From Aestuariibius insulae (lineage in GTDB: Bacteria > Pseudomonadota > Alphaproteobacteria > Rhodobacterales > Rhodobacteraceae), in contig NZ_JBFONW020000002.1 in the NCBI RefSeq assembly GCF_040783535.2, positions 186,001 to 250,000 on the forward strand: a DNA stretch of 64,000 nucleotides, in the 5' to 3' direction. Of this stretch, positions 25,987 through 33,792 are shown piece after piece. Each line of letters opens with the position of its first letter. Position 1 is the stretch's first letter. Made by a program: the position numbers and the translations under genes. The notes beneath the pieces are model-generated. The model searched no databases. It saw only the letters and a program-made list of their open reading frames with translations, and had not been told where the DNA came from.

Positions 25987-26634
25987 TTAATCCTCGAGTT
26001 TCTCATCGAGTTCTGACTTCTCAAGAACAGCGGGCTGGTCCGTCTGCTGTTCGACCTCGGTCTCAAGCTCATCAAGCTGGGCTGCTCCGATATCGTCAAA
26101 AAGCTGCTCGATCTCGAATTCCGCAGCGGCTTCCTCTTCGGCGGCCAGCTCCTGGATCGATTTGCCCTGCGCTTGAAGCTCGGCTTCTTCGGCAGAACGG
26201 GCAACGTTCAGCTTGATCGTCGCATCAACCTCGGGGTGAAGGTTCACGAGAACATCGTGAATGCCAAGCTCCTTGATCGGAGCGTTCAGGGCGACCTGCT
26301 TACGATCGACAGAAAAGCCCGCTTCGGTCGCGGCATCGGCCGCGTCCCGGGTTGAAACGGAGCCATAGAGCGCGCCGCTGTCCGAGGCAGAGCGGATCAC
26401 GATGAACGTCTCACCATCGAGCTTGGCGGCGAGGCTTTCGGCTTCTTTCTTGGTCTCGAGGTTGGTCGCCTCAAGTTGGGCCTTGTCGCTCTCAAAGCGC
26501 TTGATGTTCGCCTCGTTGGCACGAAGAGCCTTGCCCTGCGGCAGAAGAAAGTTGCGTGCGTAGCCTTCCTTGACAGTGACGACTTCGCCCATCTGGCCAA
26601 GCTTGGCGACGCGTTCGAGTAGGATGATATCCAT
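25987..26634 (-). CDS. rplI: 50S ribosomal protein L9 with long acidic C-terminal tail
   Basis: 215-residue L9. The N-terminal rRNA-binding domain MDIILLERVAKLGQMGEVVTVKEGYARNFLLPQGKA is canonical, and the C-terminal domain (GSVSTRDAADA, HDVLVNLHPEVDATIKLNV) ends at about residue 145. The last 70 residues are Glu/Asp/Gln-rich with low complexity, against about 150 residues for the typical protein. Such tails occur in Rhodobacterales L9 but this one is long. Last gene of the rpsF-rpsR-rplI operon, ending at the terminator at 25933-25961. Confidence 0.96.
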   Translation of the reverse strand: MDIILLERVAKLGQMGEVVTVKEGYARNFLLPQGKALRANEANIKRFESDKAQLEATNLETKKEAESLAAKLDGETFIVIRSASDSGALYGSVSTRDAADAATEAGFSVDRKQVALNAPIKELGIHDVLVNLHPEVDATIKLNVARSAEEAELQAQGKSIQELAAEEEAAAEFEIEQLFDDIGAAQLDELETEVEQQTDQPAVLEKSELDEKLED

Positions 26635-26643
26635 GATCTGTCC

Positions 26644-26871
26644 TTACTTTACAGCGTATGGCAGCAAGGCGAGGAACCGGGCGCGCTTGATGGCCTGGGC
26701 GAGCCTGCGCTGGTTCTTGGCGCCAACGGCGGTGATGCGGGAGGGCACGATTTTGCCGCGCTCCGAGATGTAGCGCTGCAGAAGCTTCGTGTCCTTATAG
26801 TCGATCGTCGGAGCGTTATCGCCCTCGAACGGGTCGGACTTACGGCGGCGGAAGAAAGGTTTCGTAGCCAT
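26644..26871 (-). CDS. rpsR: 30S ribosomal protein S18
   Basis: 75-residue S18, which binds the central domain of 16S rRNA together with S6. The segment DYKDTKLLQRYISERGKIVPSRITAVGAKNQRRLAQAIKRARFLALLPY is the complete conserved core. It lies nine bases before rplI and 14 bases after rpsF in the same operon. Confidence 0.98.
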   Translation of the reverse strand: MATKPFFRRRKSDPFEGDNAPTIDYKDTKLLQRYISERGKIVPSRITAVGAKNQRRLAQAIKRARFLALLPYAVK

Positions 26872-26885
26872 CTGTTCAGTCTCCC

Positions 26886-27245
26886 TTAGCGGTCACGGTC
26901 GCGGCGGCGGCTGTCACGCTCGTCACGCTTTTGCATCTGGATCGAGGGGCCTTCGTCATGTTCGTCGACCTTAATCGTCAGAACACGCATAACATCGTCA
27001 TGCAGGCGCATCAGACGCTCCATCTCCTGAACGGCGGGCGCCGGCGCGTCCGATCGCAGGAAGGCGTAGTGCCCTTTGCGGTTCTTGTTGATCTTGTAGG
27101 CCATCGTCTTGACGCCCCAGTATTCATTTTCGACGACCTTGCCGCCGTTATCCGCGAGGACGGTCCCGAAATGTTCAATGAGGCCTTCAGCTTGCGTGTT
27201 GGACAAATCCTGACGCGCAATGAAGACATGCTCGTAAAGAGGCAT
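26886..27245 (-). CDS. rpsF: 30S ribosomal protein S6
   Basis: 119-residue S6 (MPLYEHVFIARQDLSNTQAEGLI at the N-terminus, the GVKTMAYKINKNRKGHYAF core, and a charged C-terminal tail ending RRRDRDR). Forms a heterodimer with S18 on the platform of the 30S subunit. I start at the ATG at 27245; the open frame extends upstream but those residues are not S6-like. First gene of the operon. Confidence 0.97.
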   Translation of the reverse strand: MPLYEHVFIARQDLSNTQAEGLIEHFGTVLADNGGKVVENEYWGVKTMAYKINKNRKGHYAFLRSDAPAPAVQEMERLMRLHDDVMRVLTIKVDEHDEGPSIQMQKRDERDSRRRDRDR

Positions 27246-27527
27246 GAGCAGTGTTCCGTTTTTCAAGCGCATTTCAAAGGGTCGGGGATGATAACTTCCG
27301 CTCCCGAACCCACGAGAGACTGCGCAGCAAAGAAATCTCGCGGAAGAAGATGCGCTTATAGCCAAGATCGCGAAGCGCGCAACCCCGTCGTGACTTTGCC
27401 CCTCCTGTGGCGATGCGGTCCCGAAAGAGGCCCCTTAATACCTCGCAGCCGTCATGTTTCCGCCACCGTAAACTCCGACCTCTGTTGCCACGGTGTATGA
27501 AGAACGACCCATCAAGGAGCGGAAGCC

Positions 27528-28157
27528 ATGACTGCCCTGCCTGCATTCGGAAATCCCGAACAGACCATCAATATGACACCAGACCCGGCTGTCATGTCAG
27601 GGTTCACGGTCTTGGAAAAGGAGTGGGGCTATACCATCCGCTCAATTGATGCCGCTCCTGTCGTCGCCCATATCGTACAGTCCATCGCTTCACTCATAGG
27701 GCTTAGTCTGGCCGTTGCAGCTATCGGACTTTGGACAGTACCCGGTTCCGCTCTTGGTGCGGAGATGGCGGTTATGAAGGTCGGGGCTTCCCTGATGCTG
27801 GCATCCATCGCGGCATTCCTCTTTTACTTCGCCACGCGCGGATCTCTGCCCGAACTTCAGATCGACGTCGTGAATTCCGAAATCCGCGAAGTTCTACGGA
27901 CGAAACGAGGGAGCTCAACAGTTGCAGATCGCTACGGGTTTTGCGCGATGAGCCAAGTCTTTATTGACCGCTCCGAACGGCGGGATGGTCAAGTGCGGCT
28001 GTTAATGCGGTATCGGAACACGAACCAGACGCTTCTCGTTGCGTCGGGCCAGGAATATCACCTCGCAGAATTGCGCGATCGGATTGGTGCGGACCTCATG
28101 GGCGGCTGGGCCCGGGCCCGTAAAGCTGAACGCGCGCAGCTGCGAGTAGCCGCTTAA
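27528..28157 (+). CDS. hypothetical protein with two membrane segments
   Basis: 209-residue protein I cannot assign to a named family. After a polar N-terminus of about 45 residues there are two hydrophobic helices (about 48-70 and 83-105), then a cytoplasmic or periplasmic domain of about 100 residues with alternating strands (LQIDVVNSEIREVLRTKRG, QVRLLMRYRNTNQTLLVASG) and a basic, Ala-rich end. The layout resembles small PH-like membrane-anchored proteins. The ATG at 27528 has AAGGAG upstream. It is monocistronic, diverging from rpsF and ending at a strong hairpin. Confidence 0.75.
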   Translation: MTALPAFGNPEQTINMTPDPAVMSGFTVLEKEWGYTIRSIDAAPVVAHIVQSIASLIGLSLAVAAIGLWTVPGSALGAEMAVMKVGASLMLASIAAFLFYFATRGSLPELQIDVVNSEIREVLRTKRGSSTVADRYGFCAMSQVFIDRSERRDGQVRLLMRYRNTNQTLLVASGQEYHLAELRDRIGADLMGGWARARKAERAQLRVAA

Positions 28158-28210
28158 AGGCGGGATCTCCGGATCGTTCCGTGGGGAAGCGGAACAGGTT
28201 CGTGAGACGT

Positions 28211-28252
28211 CCTCTCCGCTTTGCTCACGCAAGCGGGGAGGATTGTCGTTTT
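28211..28252 (+). terminator. strong hairpin after 27528-28157
   Basis: Stem of 13 pairs with a single bulged T from 28211 to 28241 (CCTCTCCGCTTTGC paired with GCAAGCGGGGAGG around TCAC), followed by ATTGTCGTTTT. Position and stability support an intrinsic terminator. Confidence 0.7.
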
Positions 28253-28394
28253 AAGGGCAGCTTTCCTTTGAGCTAGGCGCGTTTTCGCCCAACTGCGCTA
28301 TATCGCTAGAGAATAGATTTCTGACATCTTTTGTCAGACAATACAGATCCCATCTATAAAGTATTGCAACTCATTAGAGAAGGATCTCATCACC

Positions 28395-28736
28395 ATGCAC
28401 CTCCGTCTCGTTTCAACTCTTGCACTGTGTTCTCTGCCAATCGCCACTTTTGCCGCGAGCGACATCACCTCGATCGAGGATGTAAAGCGAGGGCAGACTG
28501 TGACGGTCCAAGGCACAGTTGACCGTGTCATGGATACTGATGAGTTTCGGATCCGGGACTCCACTGGCAGTCTGCGGGTCTATGTCGGCCCCAACTGGGT
28601 TCCCGCTGACGTCGGAGAGCAGGTGACGGTTACAGGCATTATGGACGATGATCTTCTGCCGCGTCCGGAACTTTACGCCCGCGAAATCACTGTTGGCGAC
28701 GAACCTCCGATCACAATTGAGCATCGCTACGAATAA
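28395..28736 (+). CDS. small secreted OB-fold protein (YgiW/YdeI-like)
   Basis: 113-residue protein with a Sec signal peptide (residues 1-20, ending TFAAS) and a compact domain of about 90 residues: GQTVTVQGTVDRVMDTDEFRIRDSTGSLRVYVGP, then GEQVTVTGIMDDD. This is the pattern of bacterial OB-fold proteins such as YgiW/YdeI, periplasmic proteins linked to stress tolerance, and of nucleic-acid-type OB folds. The ATG at 28395 follows an AGAAGGA sequence at good distance. The ligand is unknown. It stands alone upstream of yceI. Confidence 0.72.
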   Translation: MHLRLVSTLALCSLPIATFAASDITSIEDVKRGQTVTVQGTVDRVMDTDEFRIRDSTGSLRVYVGPNWVPADVGEQVTVTGIMDDDLLPRPELYAREITVGDEPPITIEHRYE

Positions 28737-28749
28737 AGCGTAAGGCGAG

Positions 28750-28780
28750 CTGCCCGGTTTGAAGCCCTGAAGCCGGGCAG
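28750..28780 (+). terminator. hairpin after the OB-fold gene
   Basis: Perfect 8-bp stem CTGCCCGG / CCGGGCAG with a 15-base loop, 13 bases after the stop codon. No T tract follows, so the terminator call rests on position. Confidence 0.45.
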
Positions 28781-28902
28781 ACATCGGCAGAGCGGTGTGC
28801 TTTGACGAACATGTTATGCGCGCATCCGGGGGTTTGCCTTGTCAGAGAATTGACCGACATCACATCTATGACATTGCCCCAGCTTCCTGAAAGGAGTTCT
28901 TC

Positions 28903-29493
28903 ATGATCCGCACCGCTTTGGCTGCCGCCGCTACGCTGGTATTCACGTCACCCGCCTTTGCTGAGCCCGAGGCCTACACACTCGACTCGAGCCATAGTCA
29001 GGTTGTTTTCAGCTACAACCATCTCGGTTTCTCGACGACCTACGGCATGTTCTCAGGTTTCGAGGGCGAAATCATGTTCGATGAGGAAAATCCCGAGAAC
29101 TCAAGCGTCAACGTTTCGATGCCGGTGACGATGATGTTCACAGGATGGGAGCAGCGCGACCAACACTTTATGAGCGAGGATTTCTTTAACGCCTCGGCTC
29201 AAGCGGAAAGCGGAAATGATATGGTCTCTTTCGAGAGCACATCGATTACTGTGACCGGCGACGACACTGCTGACATCACTGGTAACCTGACGATGAACGG
29301 GATCACGAACGAGGTCGTTCTGGCCACGACACTCAACAAAGCGGATGTGAACCCGATGGCCGAAAAGCCTTGGCTCGGCTTTGATGCGACGACGACGTTG
29401 AGCCGCGAAGCCTTTGGCGTTGGTGCGTTTGCCCCTGCTGTCAGTGATGAGGTCGAAGTGATTATCTCACTTGAGGCGGAAAAAGCCGAGTAA
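28903..29493 (+). CDS. YceI family periplasmic protein
   Basis: 196 residues with a signal peptide (MIRTALAAAATLVFTSPAFA) followed by a YceI lipocalin-like barrel: YTLDSSHSQVVFSYNHLGFSTTYGMFSGFEGEI, VSMPVTMMFTGWEQRDQHFMSEDFF, and DITGNLTMNGITNEVVL. YceI proteins bind isoprenoid or similar amphiphiles in the periplasm and are often linked to cytochrome b561 genes. That association is seen here, as the convergent neighbour fuses the two domains. The ATG at 28903 has AAGGAG eight bases upstream. Confidence 0.9.
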   Translation: MIRTALAAAATLVFTSPAFAEPEAYTLDSSHSQVVFSYNHLGFSTTYGMFSGFEGEIMFDEENPENSSVNVSMPVTMMFTGWEQRDQHFMSEDFFNASAQAESGNDMVSFESTSITVTGDDTADITGNLTMNGITNEVVLATTLNKADVNPMAEKPWLGFDATTTLSREAFGVGAFAPAVSDEVEVIISLEAEKAE

Positions 29494-29517
29494 CCCATCC
29501 ATCTTTTGAAATCGAAG

Positions 29518-29549
29518 AAGCCGTCTTATCGCGAGGCGGCTTTTTCTTT
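29518..29549 (+). terminator. intrinsic terminator of yceI
   Basis: Stem AAGCCGTC / GGCGGCTT (one G-T pair) with a 9-base loop and a T-rich tail TTTCTTT. It sits between the convergent yceI and cytochrome b561-YceI genes and could serve both. Confidence 0.8.
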
Positions 29550-29552
29550 GGC

Positions 29553-30779
29553 TCAGGTAGCGCCGCGTTGCGCTGTCAGTGTGATGACAACTGGAACTTC
29601 ATACCCGGGATCAGGATCATCTCCGCCTATACTGAACTCACGTCGGTCAAGCGTTAGAGAGCCTTCCATCTGCGCGGTGTCGCCATCGATTATCAATGTG
29701 AAGGGCAGGGAGGTTGGTATCTCGCTTCCTTTCAGGGTCAACGTCCCGTTGGCAAGATAGGCGTTGTCTGTCTCGGCCGGGGAAATATCAGCTCTAAAGG
29801 TGGCTTCTGGATGCGCCTGAGCGTCGAAATAGGATGGCCCCATTGCCTGATCTGTCACGGATCCAAGGGATAGGGAGGAGATGTCGATATCGACCTCAAC
29901 CGTTCCGCTTCCAGTCGTTTCGTCGAAGTCAATCTCGGCCGACCATTCGCCGAACTGTCCTTCGACCGGAGATCCGAATTGCTGGACGGTTATGTTGATC
30001 GCGCCGCCTTGTACTTGCCAGTTGCCTTGTCCATTGGTGCGTGATGCTTCGCTGGGTGTCGCGACTGCGCTGACAGGTGCGGCTTCGACTCTATAAAGCC
30101 CCATTCCTGCGCCAACGCCGAGCGCGATGAGATAGACCGCGACAGCGGCTAGACCGGTACTACGCCTCGATATGTGACGGGATAGAGATAGATCAGGCAC
30201 CTCGATTTTTCCGAACCACATCCGGCGCAGCGTTGCGTCCTTGTCGATGAAGTGATGCTTCAGAGCCCCTGCGATGTGGAGAAAAAGGGCGATCACCAAG
30301 ACCCTCTCAAAGATGATGTGAAGGTTGCCTGCAATCTCCTTGACGGCGGTGGATTGCGGAACAAGCGGAAGCCCTTGGCCAGCGGGCCACCAAATCGGAG
30401 CAAAACCGGCGGAGGCCGCGTGGCTAACCCAGCCTGCCAACGGGACAAGAATGAGAGAAGCGTAGAGAAGCCAATGAACTGTTCCGGCAAGAAAGGTTTC
30501 GACCTTTCGCTCGGAATGGAGCGGGGCTGGTTTGGTCTGTGTCAACGTCCACAGAATTCGTAAAATTGCGAGCGCGAGTAACGTAACGCCAAGTGTTTTA
30601 TGGAGCGAAAACCAAAACGCAGCTTGACGACCGTAGGCCGCTGGATCGGTCTCGGCGGCATGGGCCAGCCGATTGGCAAAGATGCCCAATGGGATCAGCG
30701 TAAAAATCAGCAGCATGACCGACCAATGAAAGAGCTTCGAGATGCTGCCATAGCGGTCTTCAGTATTATTGAGTGGCAT
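29553..30779 (-). CDS. cytochrome b561-YceI fusion protein
   Basis: 408 residues. The N-terminal half (about 1-185) is a four-helix cytochrome b561 with candidate haem-b histidines in KLFHWSVML, FSLHKTLGV, GTVHWLLYA and FLHIAGALKHHF. After one more hydrophobic segment (about 206-226) the C-terminal 180 residues form a YceI domain (WQVQGGAINITVQQFGSPVEGQFGEW, LTLDRREFSIGGDDPD). It probably passes electrons between the quinone pool and a YceI-bound ligand in the periplasm; that is inferred from the fusion. The ATG at 30779 is supported by GGAG eight bases upstream. A start 17 codons earlier is less likely. Confidence 0.88.
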   Translation of the reverse strand: MPLNNTEDRYGSISKLFHWSVMLLIFTLIPLGIFANRLAHAAETDPAAYGRQAAFWFSLHKTLGVTLLALAILRILWTLTQTKPAPLHSERKVETFLAGTVHWLLYASLILVPLAGWVSHAASAGFAPIWWPAGQGLPLVPQSTAVKEIAGNLHIIFERVLVIALFLHIAGALKHHFIDKDATLRRMWFGKIEVPDLSLSRHISRRSTGLAAVAVYLIALGVGAGMGLYRVEAAPVSAVATPSEASRTNGQGNWQVQGGAINITVQQFGSPVEGQFGEWSAEIDFDETTGSGTVEVDIDISSLSLGSVTDQAMGPSYFDAQAHPEATFRADISPAETDNAYLANGTLTLKGSEIPTSLPFTLIIDGDTAQMEGSLTLDRREFSIGGDDPDPGYEVPVVITLTAQRGAT

Positions 30780-30863
30780 GACGAGATCTCCGGTAGCTGT
30801 TTCCCGCGCTAGCCTAGTCCGCTGACGCAAGGACGCAAAGGCTCCCTAGCGCAAGCGCCGTGT

Positions 30864-31655
30864 TCATTTCTGTGAAAGGCGCGCCATGAGGGCTGTTAGA
30901 ATGAAGCAAATCAAGGCTGTGCAGACTATTGTGGGGCCTGCCGGAAAATTCTGAATTGCCGCAATCTGGAGGCCTCCGACAATAGAGACAAGCCCGATTG
31001 CAAAAGCGCCCAAAACCATCTGCTCTGGCGTTTTGACGAGGGGCCGCGCAGCTGCGGCAGGTATGACGAGAAGTGCCCCGATCAGCAGGACACCAATCAC
31101 CTCGATCGAGATCGCAATGACTACAGCAAGCGCGAAGGTCAGACCCATCTGTTCTCTTTCCGGACGAAGTCCCGACGCCCTGGCCAGATCAGGATCAAGG
31201 GTCGCGGTCAAAAGTGCATTCCAGCGCCAAACGAAGAAAGGAAGAACCAAAGCCGCGCCTATCCAGATCAACGCCAGATCGAAACGCGAAACAGTAAGAA
31301 TATCGCCGAATAGAAGCGCCTCGAGATCAATGCGACGGCCAGGCAGAAGCGTGGTGGCGATTATTCCTGCGGCAAGCGCGCCATGAGCGAAAACCCCAAG
31401 AACTGTATCCGAAGCGATTGTGCGTCCTGAAAAGACGGTAAGCGCCATAGCGATTGCAAGAGCGGTCAACAACGCGCCCCAGGCGGGGCTGACCTGAAGA
31501 GCAACGGCGATTGCAATGCCAAGCATGGCGGAATGGGCCGTCGCATCGCTGAAATAAGCCATTCGACGCCAGACGACAAAGCAGCCAAGCGGCGCGGCGA
31601 CAAGCGCTGTGCCAATCCCTGCGAGGAAGGCGCGGATTAGAAAGTCATCGAGCAT
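30864..31655 (-). CDS. znuB: zinc ABC transporter permease ZnuB
   Basis: 263-residue permease of the ABC-3 family with about eight membrane segments. Diagnostic parts are AAPLGCFVVWRRMAYFSDATAHSAMLGIA and LLIGALLVIPAAAARPL. Imports zinc with ZnuA and ZnuC. The ATG at 31655 is the family start, one base after the znuC stop; an upstream start at 31688 overlapping znuC is unlikely. It ends the zur-znuC-znuB unit. Confidence 0.92.
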   Translation of the reverse strand: MLDDFLIRAFLAGIGTALVAAPLGCFVVWRRMAYFSDATAHSAMLGIAIAVALQVSPAWGALLTALAIAMALTVFSGRTIASDTVLGVFAHGALAAGIIATTLLPGRRIDLEALLFGDILTVSRFDLALIWIGAALVLPFFVWRWNALLTATLDPDLARASGLRPEREQMGLTFALAVVIAISIEVIGVLLIGALLVIPAAAARPLVKTPEQMVLGAFAIGLVSIVGGLQIAAIQNFPAGPTIVCTALICFILTALMARLSQK

Positions 31656-31656
31656 C

Positions 31657-32379
31657 CTAGTGTTGGGAATGGTCGTGAAAATGATCATGATCGTGACGAT
31701 AGAGAGCTAAAGCACCACCGGTGCCGCTGCCGAAAAGCGCTCTGTACTCTGGCGCAGATGCCACGGCATCAGGTTGCCCCTCGCAGCAGACATGCCCATT
31801 CAAACAAATCACGCGATCTGAGGCGCTCATCACGACATGGAGTTCGTGGCTCACAAGTAAGACGGCGCATCCAATCTCTTGCCGCAGGCTTTCGATCCGA
31901 CGGTAAAATGCAGCAGATCCCGGTTGATCGAGGCCGGTTGTGGGCTCGTCCAGAAGTAGGAGTTGCGGACGGCCTAGGAGCGCGCGCGCGAGCAAAACAC
32001 GCTGAAGTTGCCCTCCGGAAAGTTCGGAAAGGGCGCGATTCTGAAGACCATCTGCGCCCGACTGAGAAAGAACTTCCTTTATTGTCCCGGCATCATGACG
32101 ACGAGGCAAGGACAAAAACCGCGCAACGGTGATGGGGAGAGCCGGATCGACATGAAGACCTTGCGGAACATAGCCAGTACGAAGATTGGATGCCCGTCGA
32201 ATGCTCCCTTGCGTCAAAGGTTGCGATCCAATCAATGCGCGTAGGAGTGTTGTTTTCCCAGAACCATTCGGACCAACGATAGTAACGATCTCACGTTCGC
32301 TGATCGACATGCTCACATCTTTCAACACAATGCGCGCGCCATGACGGATCGTGATATTTTCAGCGGCAATGATGCTCAT
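31657..32379 (-). CDS. znuC: zinc ABC transporter ATP-binding protein ZnuC
   Basis: 240-residue ABC ATPase. Walker A GPNGSGKTTLL, signature LSGGQLQRVLLARALL, Walker B LLLLDEPTTGLD and H-loop VSHELH are all intact. The C-terminal tail RHDHDHFHDHSQH is rich in histidine, as in several ZnuC proteins, and could bind zinc. The ATG at 32379 lies two bases after the zur stop, so zur, znuC and znuB are one operon. Confidence 0.94.
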   Translation of the reverse strand: MSIIAAENITIRHGARIVLKDVSMSISEREIVTIVGPNGSGKTTLLRALIGSQPLTQGSIRRASNLRTGYVPQGLHVDPALPITVARFLSLPRRHDAGTIKEVLSQSGADGLQNRALSELSGGQLQRVLLARALLGRPQLLLLDEPTTGLDQPGSAAFYRRIESLRQEIGCAVLLVSHELHVVMSASDRVICLNGHVCCEGQPDAVASAPEYRALFGSGTGGALALYRHDHDHFHDHSQH

Positions 32380-32381
32380 GG

Positions 32382-32846
32382 TTAAGACGTCCGGCACTTA
32401 GGGCAGAGGCCAGTCGCTTCTATGACGGTCTTCTTGATATCGAAACCCGTCCCTTCAGCAATTCCGACTACTCCTGGCGGAACAGTAGTCTCCGCCACAT
32501 GATCGCAATCTGTACAGATTAAGAAGGCAGGGTCGTGCCGTTTATCGGGGGACGGACACGCGATATAGGCATTCAGGCGCTCGACTCTATGTGCCAGTCC
32601 ATGGCGTGTCAGAAAGTCCAACGCCCGATAAGCTGTAGGTGGCTTGGCGGAAAGGCCATCTTTCGTGAGTTGTTCGAGGATCTCGTAGGCCCCAAGCGCT
32701 CTATGCTCGGTCAGTAGAATCTCGAACACTCGCCGCCGGATAGGAGTGAGCCAAATATCTTTCTTCAAACAAAGATGTTCAGCCACCGTAAGCCCCGATG
32801 CAATACAATTGCGATGATCGTGTTCTACAAAACTGAGTTGCGACAT
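32382..32846 (-). CDS. zur: Fur-family zinc regulator Zur
   Basis: 154-residue Fur-family repressor. Winged-helix segment LTPIRRRVFEILLTEHRALGAYEILEQL, recognition region KPPTAYRALDFLTRHGLAHRVE, and a C-terminal dimerisation domain with structural-zinc cysteines CTDCDH and CPKC. It heads the znuCB operon and diverges from znuA across a Zur box, which points to zinc as effector. Autoregulation is likely because the box lies 38 bases from its own start. Confidence 0.92.
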   Translation of the reverse strand: MSQLSFVEHDHRNCIASGLTVAEHLCLKKDIWLTPIRRRVFEILLTEHRALGAYEILEQLTKDGLSAKPPTAYRALDFLTRHGLAHRVERLNAYIACPSPDKRHDPAFLICTDCDHVAETTVPPGVVGIAEGTGFDIKKTVIEATGLCPKCRTS

Positions 32847-32884
32847 TTGGCTTGCCCGGTCGGGAACGAGAAGATACGGACGCT

Positions 32885-32901
32885 ATGTTATATCATAACA
32901 T
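32885..32901. promoter_or_regulatory. Zur box between zur and znuA
   Basis: Palindrome ATGTTAT-ATC-ATAACAT. The inner 13 bases match the alphaproteobacterial Zur consensus GTTATAATATAAC at 11 positions. It is placed to repress both divergent units, zur-znuCB and znuA. Confidence 0.85.
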
Positions 32902-32913
32902 GGAGCAAGTCTG

Positions 32914-33789
32914 ATGAACCGGTTGGGTCTAATTTTGTGTGCGTTTGCGGGGAATGCAGCCGCGGATACTCCACGAATCGTTACGGATATCGCACCGGTT
33001 CAATCCCTTGTGGCTATGGTTACAAATGGGGTTACAACACCGGAACTATTGCTAGAAGGATCGCAGGACGTTCATCACGCCGCGCTCACACCCGCTCAGG
33101 CAAATGCCTTGCAAGATGCAGATCTGGTATTCTGGATCGGGCCGGACCTTACACCGTGGCTGTCTGACGCGCTGACAAATGTCGCCTCTAACGCCACTGT
33201 TCGAAGCCTCGGGGGACGCGAGGGAGATCTCGTCCTCGAGAGCCGGACCCATCATGGAGACCACGATCATTCACATGAAGGAGTAGATCCTCACGGTTGG
33301 CTTGATCCAGCAAATGCCATCTCTTGGCTTAACACGATCACGGAAGAGCTTTCGTCGTTAGATCCCGAGAATGCTGAAATCTATCAAACGAACCTCGAGC
33401 GTGCCAAAAGCCGGATTACTGAGGTCGATGCAGAAGTACAGGTCATGATCGGAGCATCTGACTTAAAGATCATGGTCGGCCACGACAATCTTCAGTACTT
33501 TGAAAATGCGTATGGTCTCTCTTTTGCAGGCGGTTTGAGCGATAGCGAAGACATCGCACCAACATCCGATGAAATTCGCGAGCTGCGCGAGGCCGCCGCA
33601 AGAGACGATGTTGCTTGTCTGCTAGTCGACCAGGAAACATCGATGGCCATGGTTGAGACGGTTACAGAAGGCACTGACCTAAAGATCGTGACTGTGGATC
33701 CAATCGGAAGAACGCTTACCCCCGGACTAGATCTCTATGCAGATCTTCTCGTTTCTGTGGGCGAAAGCGTTGCCGCGTGCATGGAATAG
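32914..33789 (+). CDS. znuA: zinc ABC transporter substrate-binding protein ZnuA
   Basis: 291-residue periplasmic cluster 9 metal-binding protein. A signal peptide (about 17 residues, ending NAAA) is followed by TPRIVTDIAPVQSLVAMV, zinc ligand candidates in DVHHAALTPAQANAL, a short His-rich loop THHGDHDHSHEGVDPHGWLDPAN, and the C-lobe KIMVGHDNLQYFENAYGL. Delivers zinc to ZnuB. The start ATG at 32914 lies 12 bases after the Zur box, so repressor binding would block initiation. It converges on the mscS gene with a 3-base gap. Confidence 0.93.
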   Translation: MNRLGLILCAFAGNAAADTPRIVTDIAPVQSLVAMVTNGVTTPELLLEGSQDVHHAALTPAQANALQDADLVFWIGPDLTPWLSDALTNVASNATVRSLGGREGDLVLESRTHHGDHDHSHEGVDPHGWLDPANAISWLNTITEELSSLDPENAEIYQTNLERAKSRITEVDAEVQVMIGASDLKIMVGHDNLQYFENAYGLSFAGGLSDSEDIAPTSDEIRELREAAARDDVACLLVDQETSMAMVETVTEGTDLKIVTVDPIGRTLTPGLDLYADLLVSVGESVAACME

Positions 33790-33792
33790 ATC

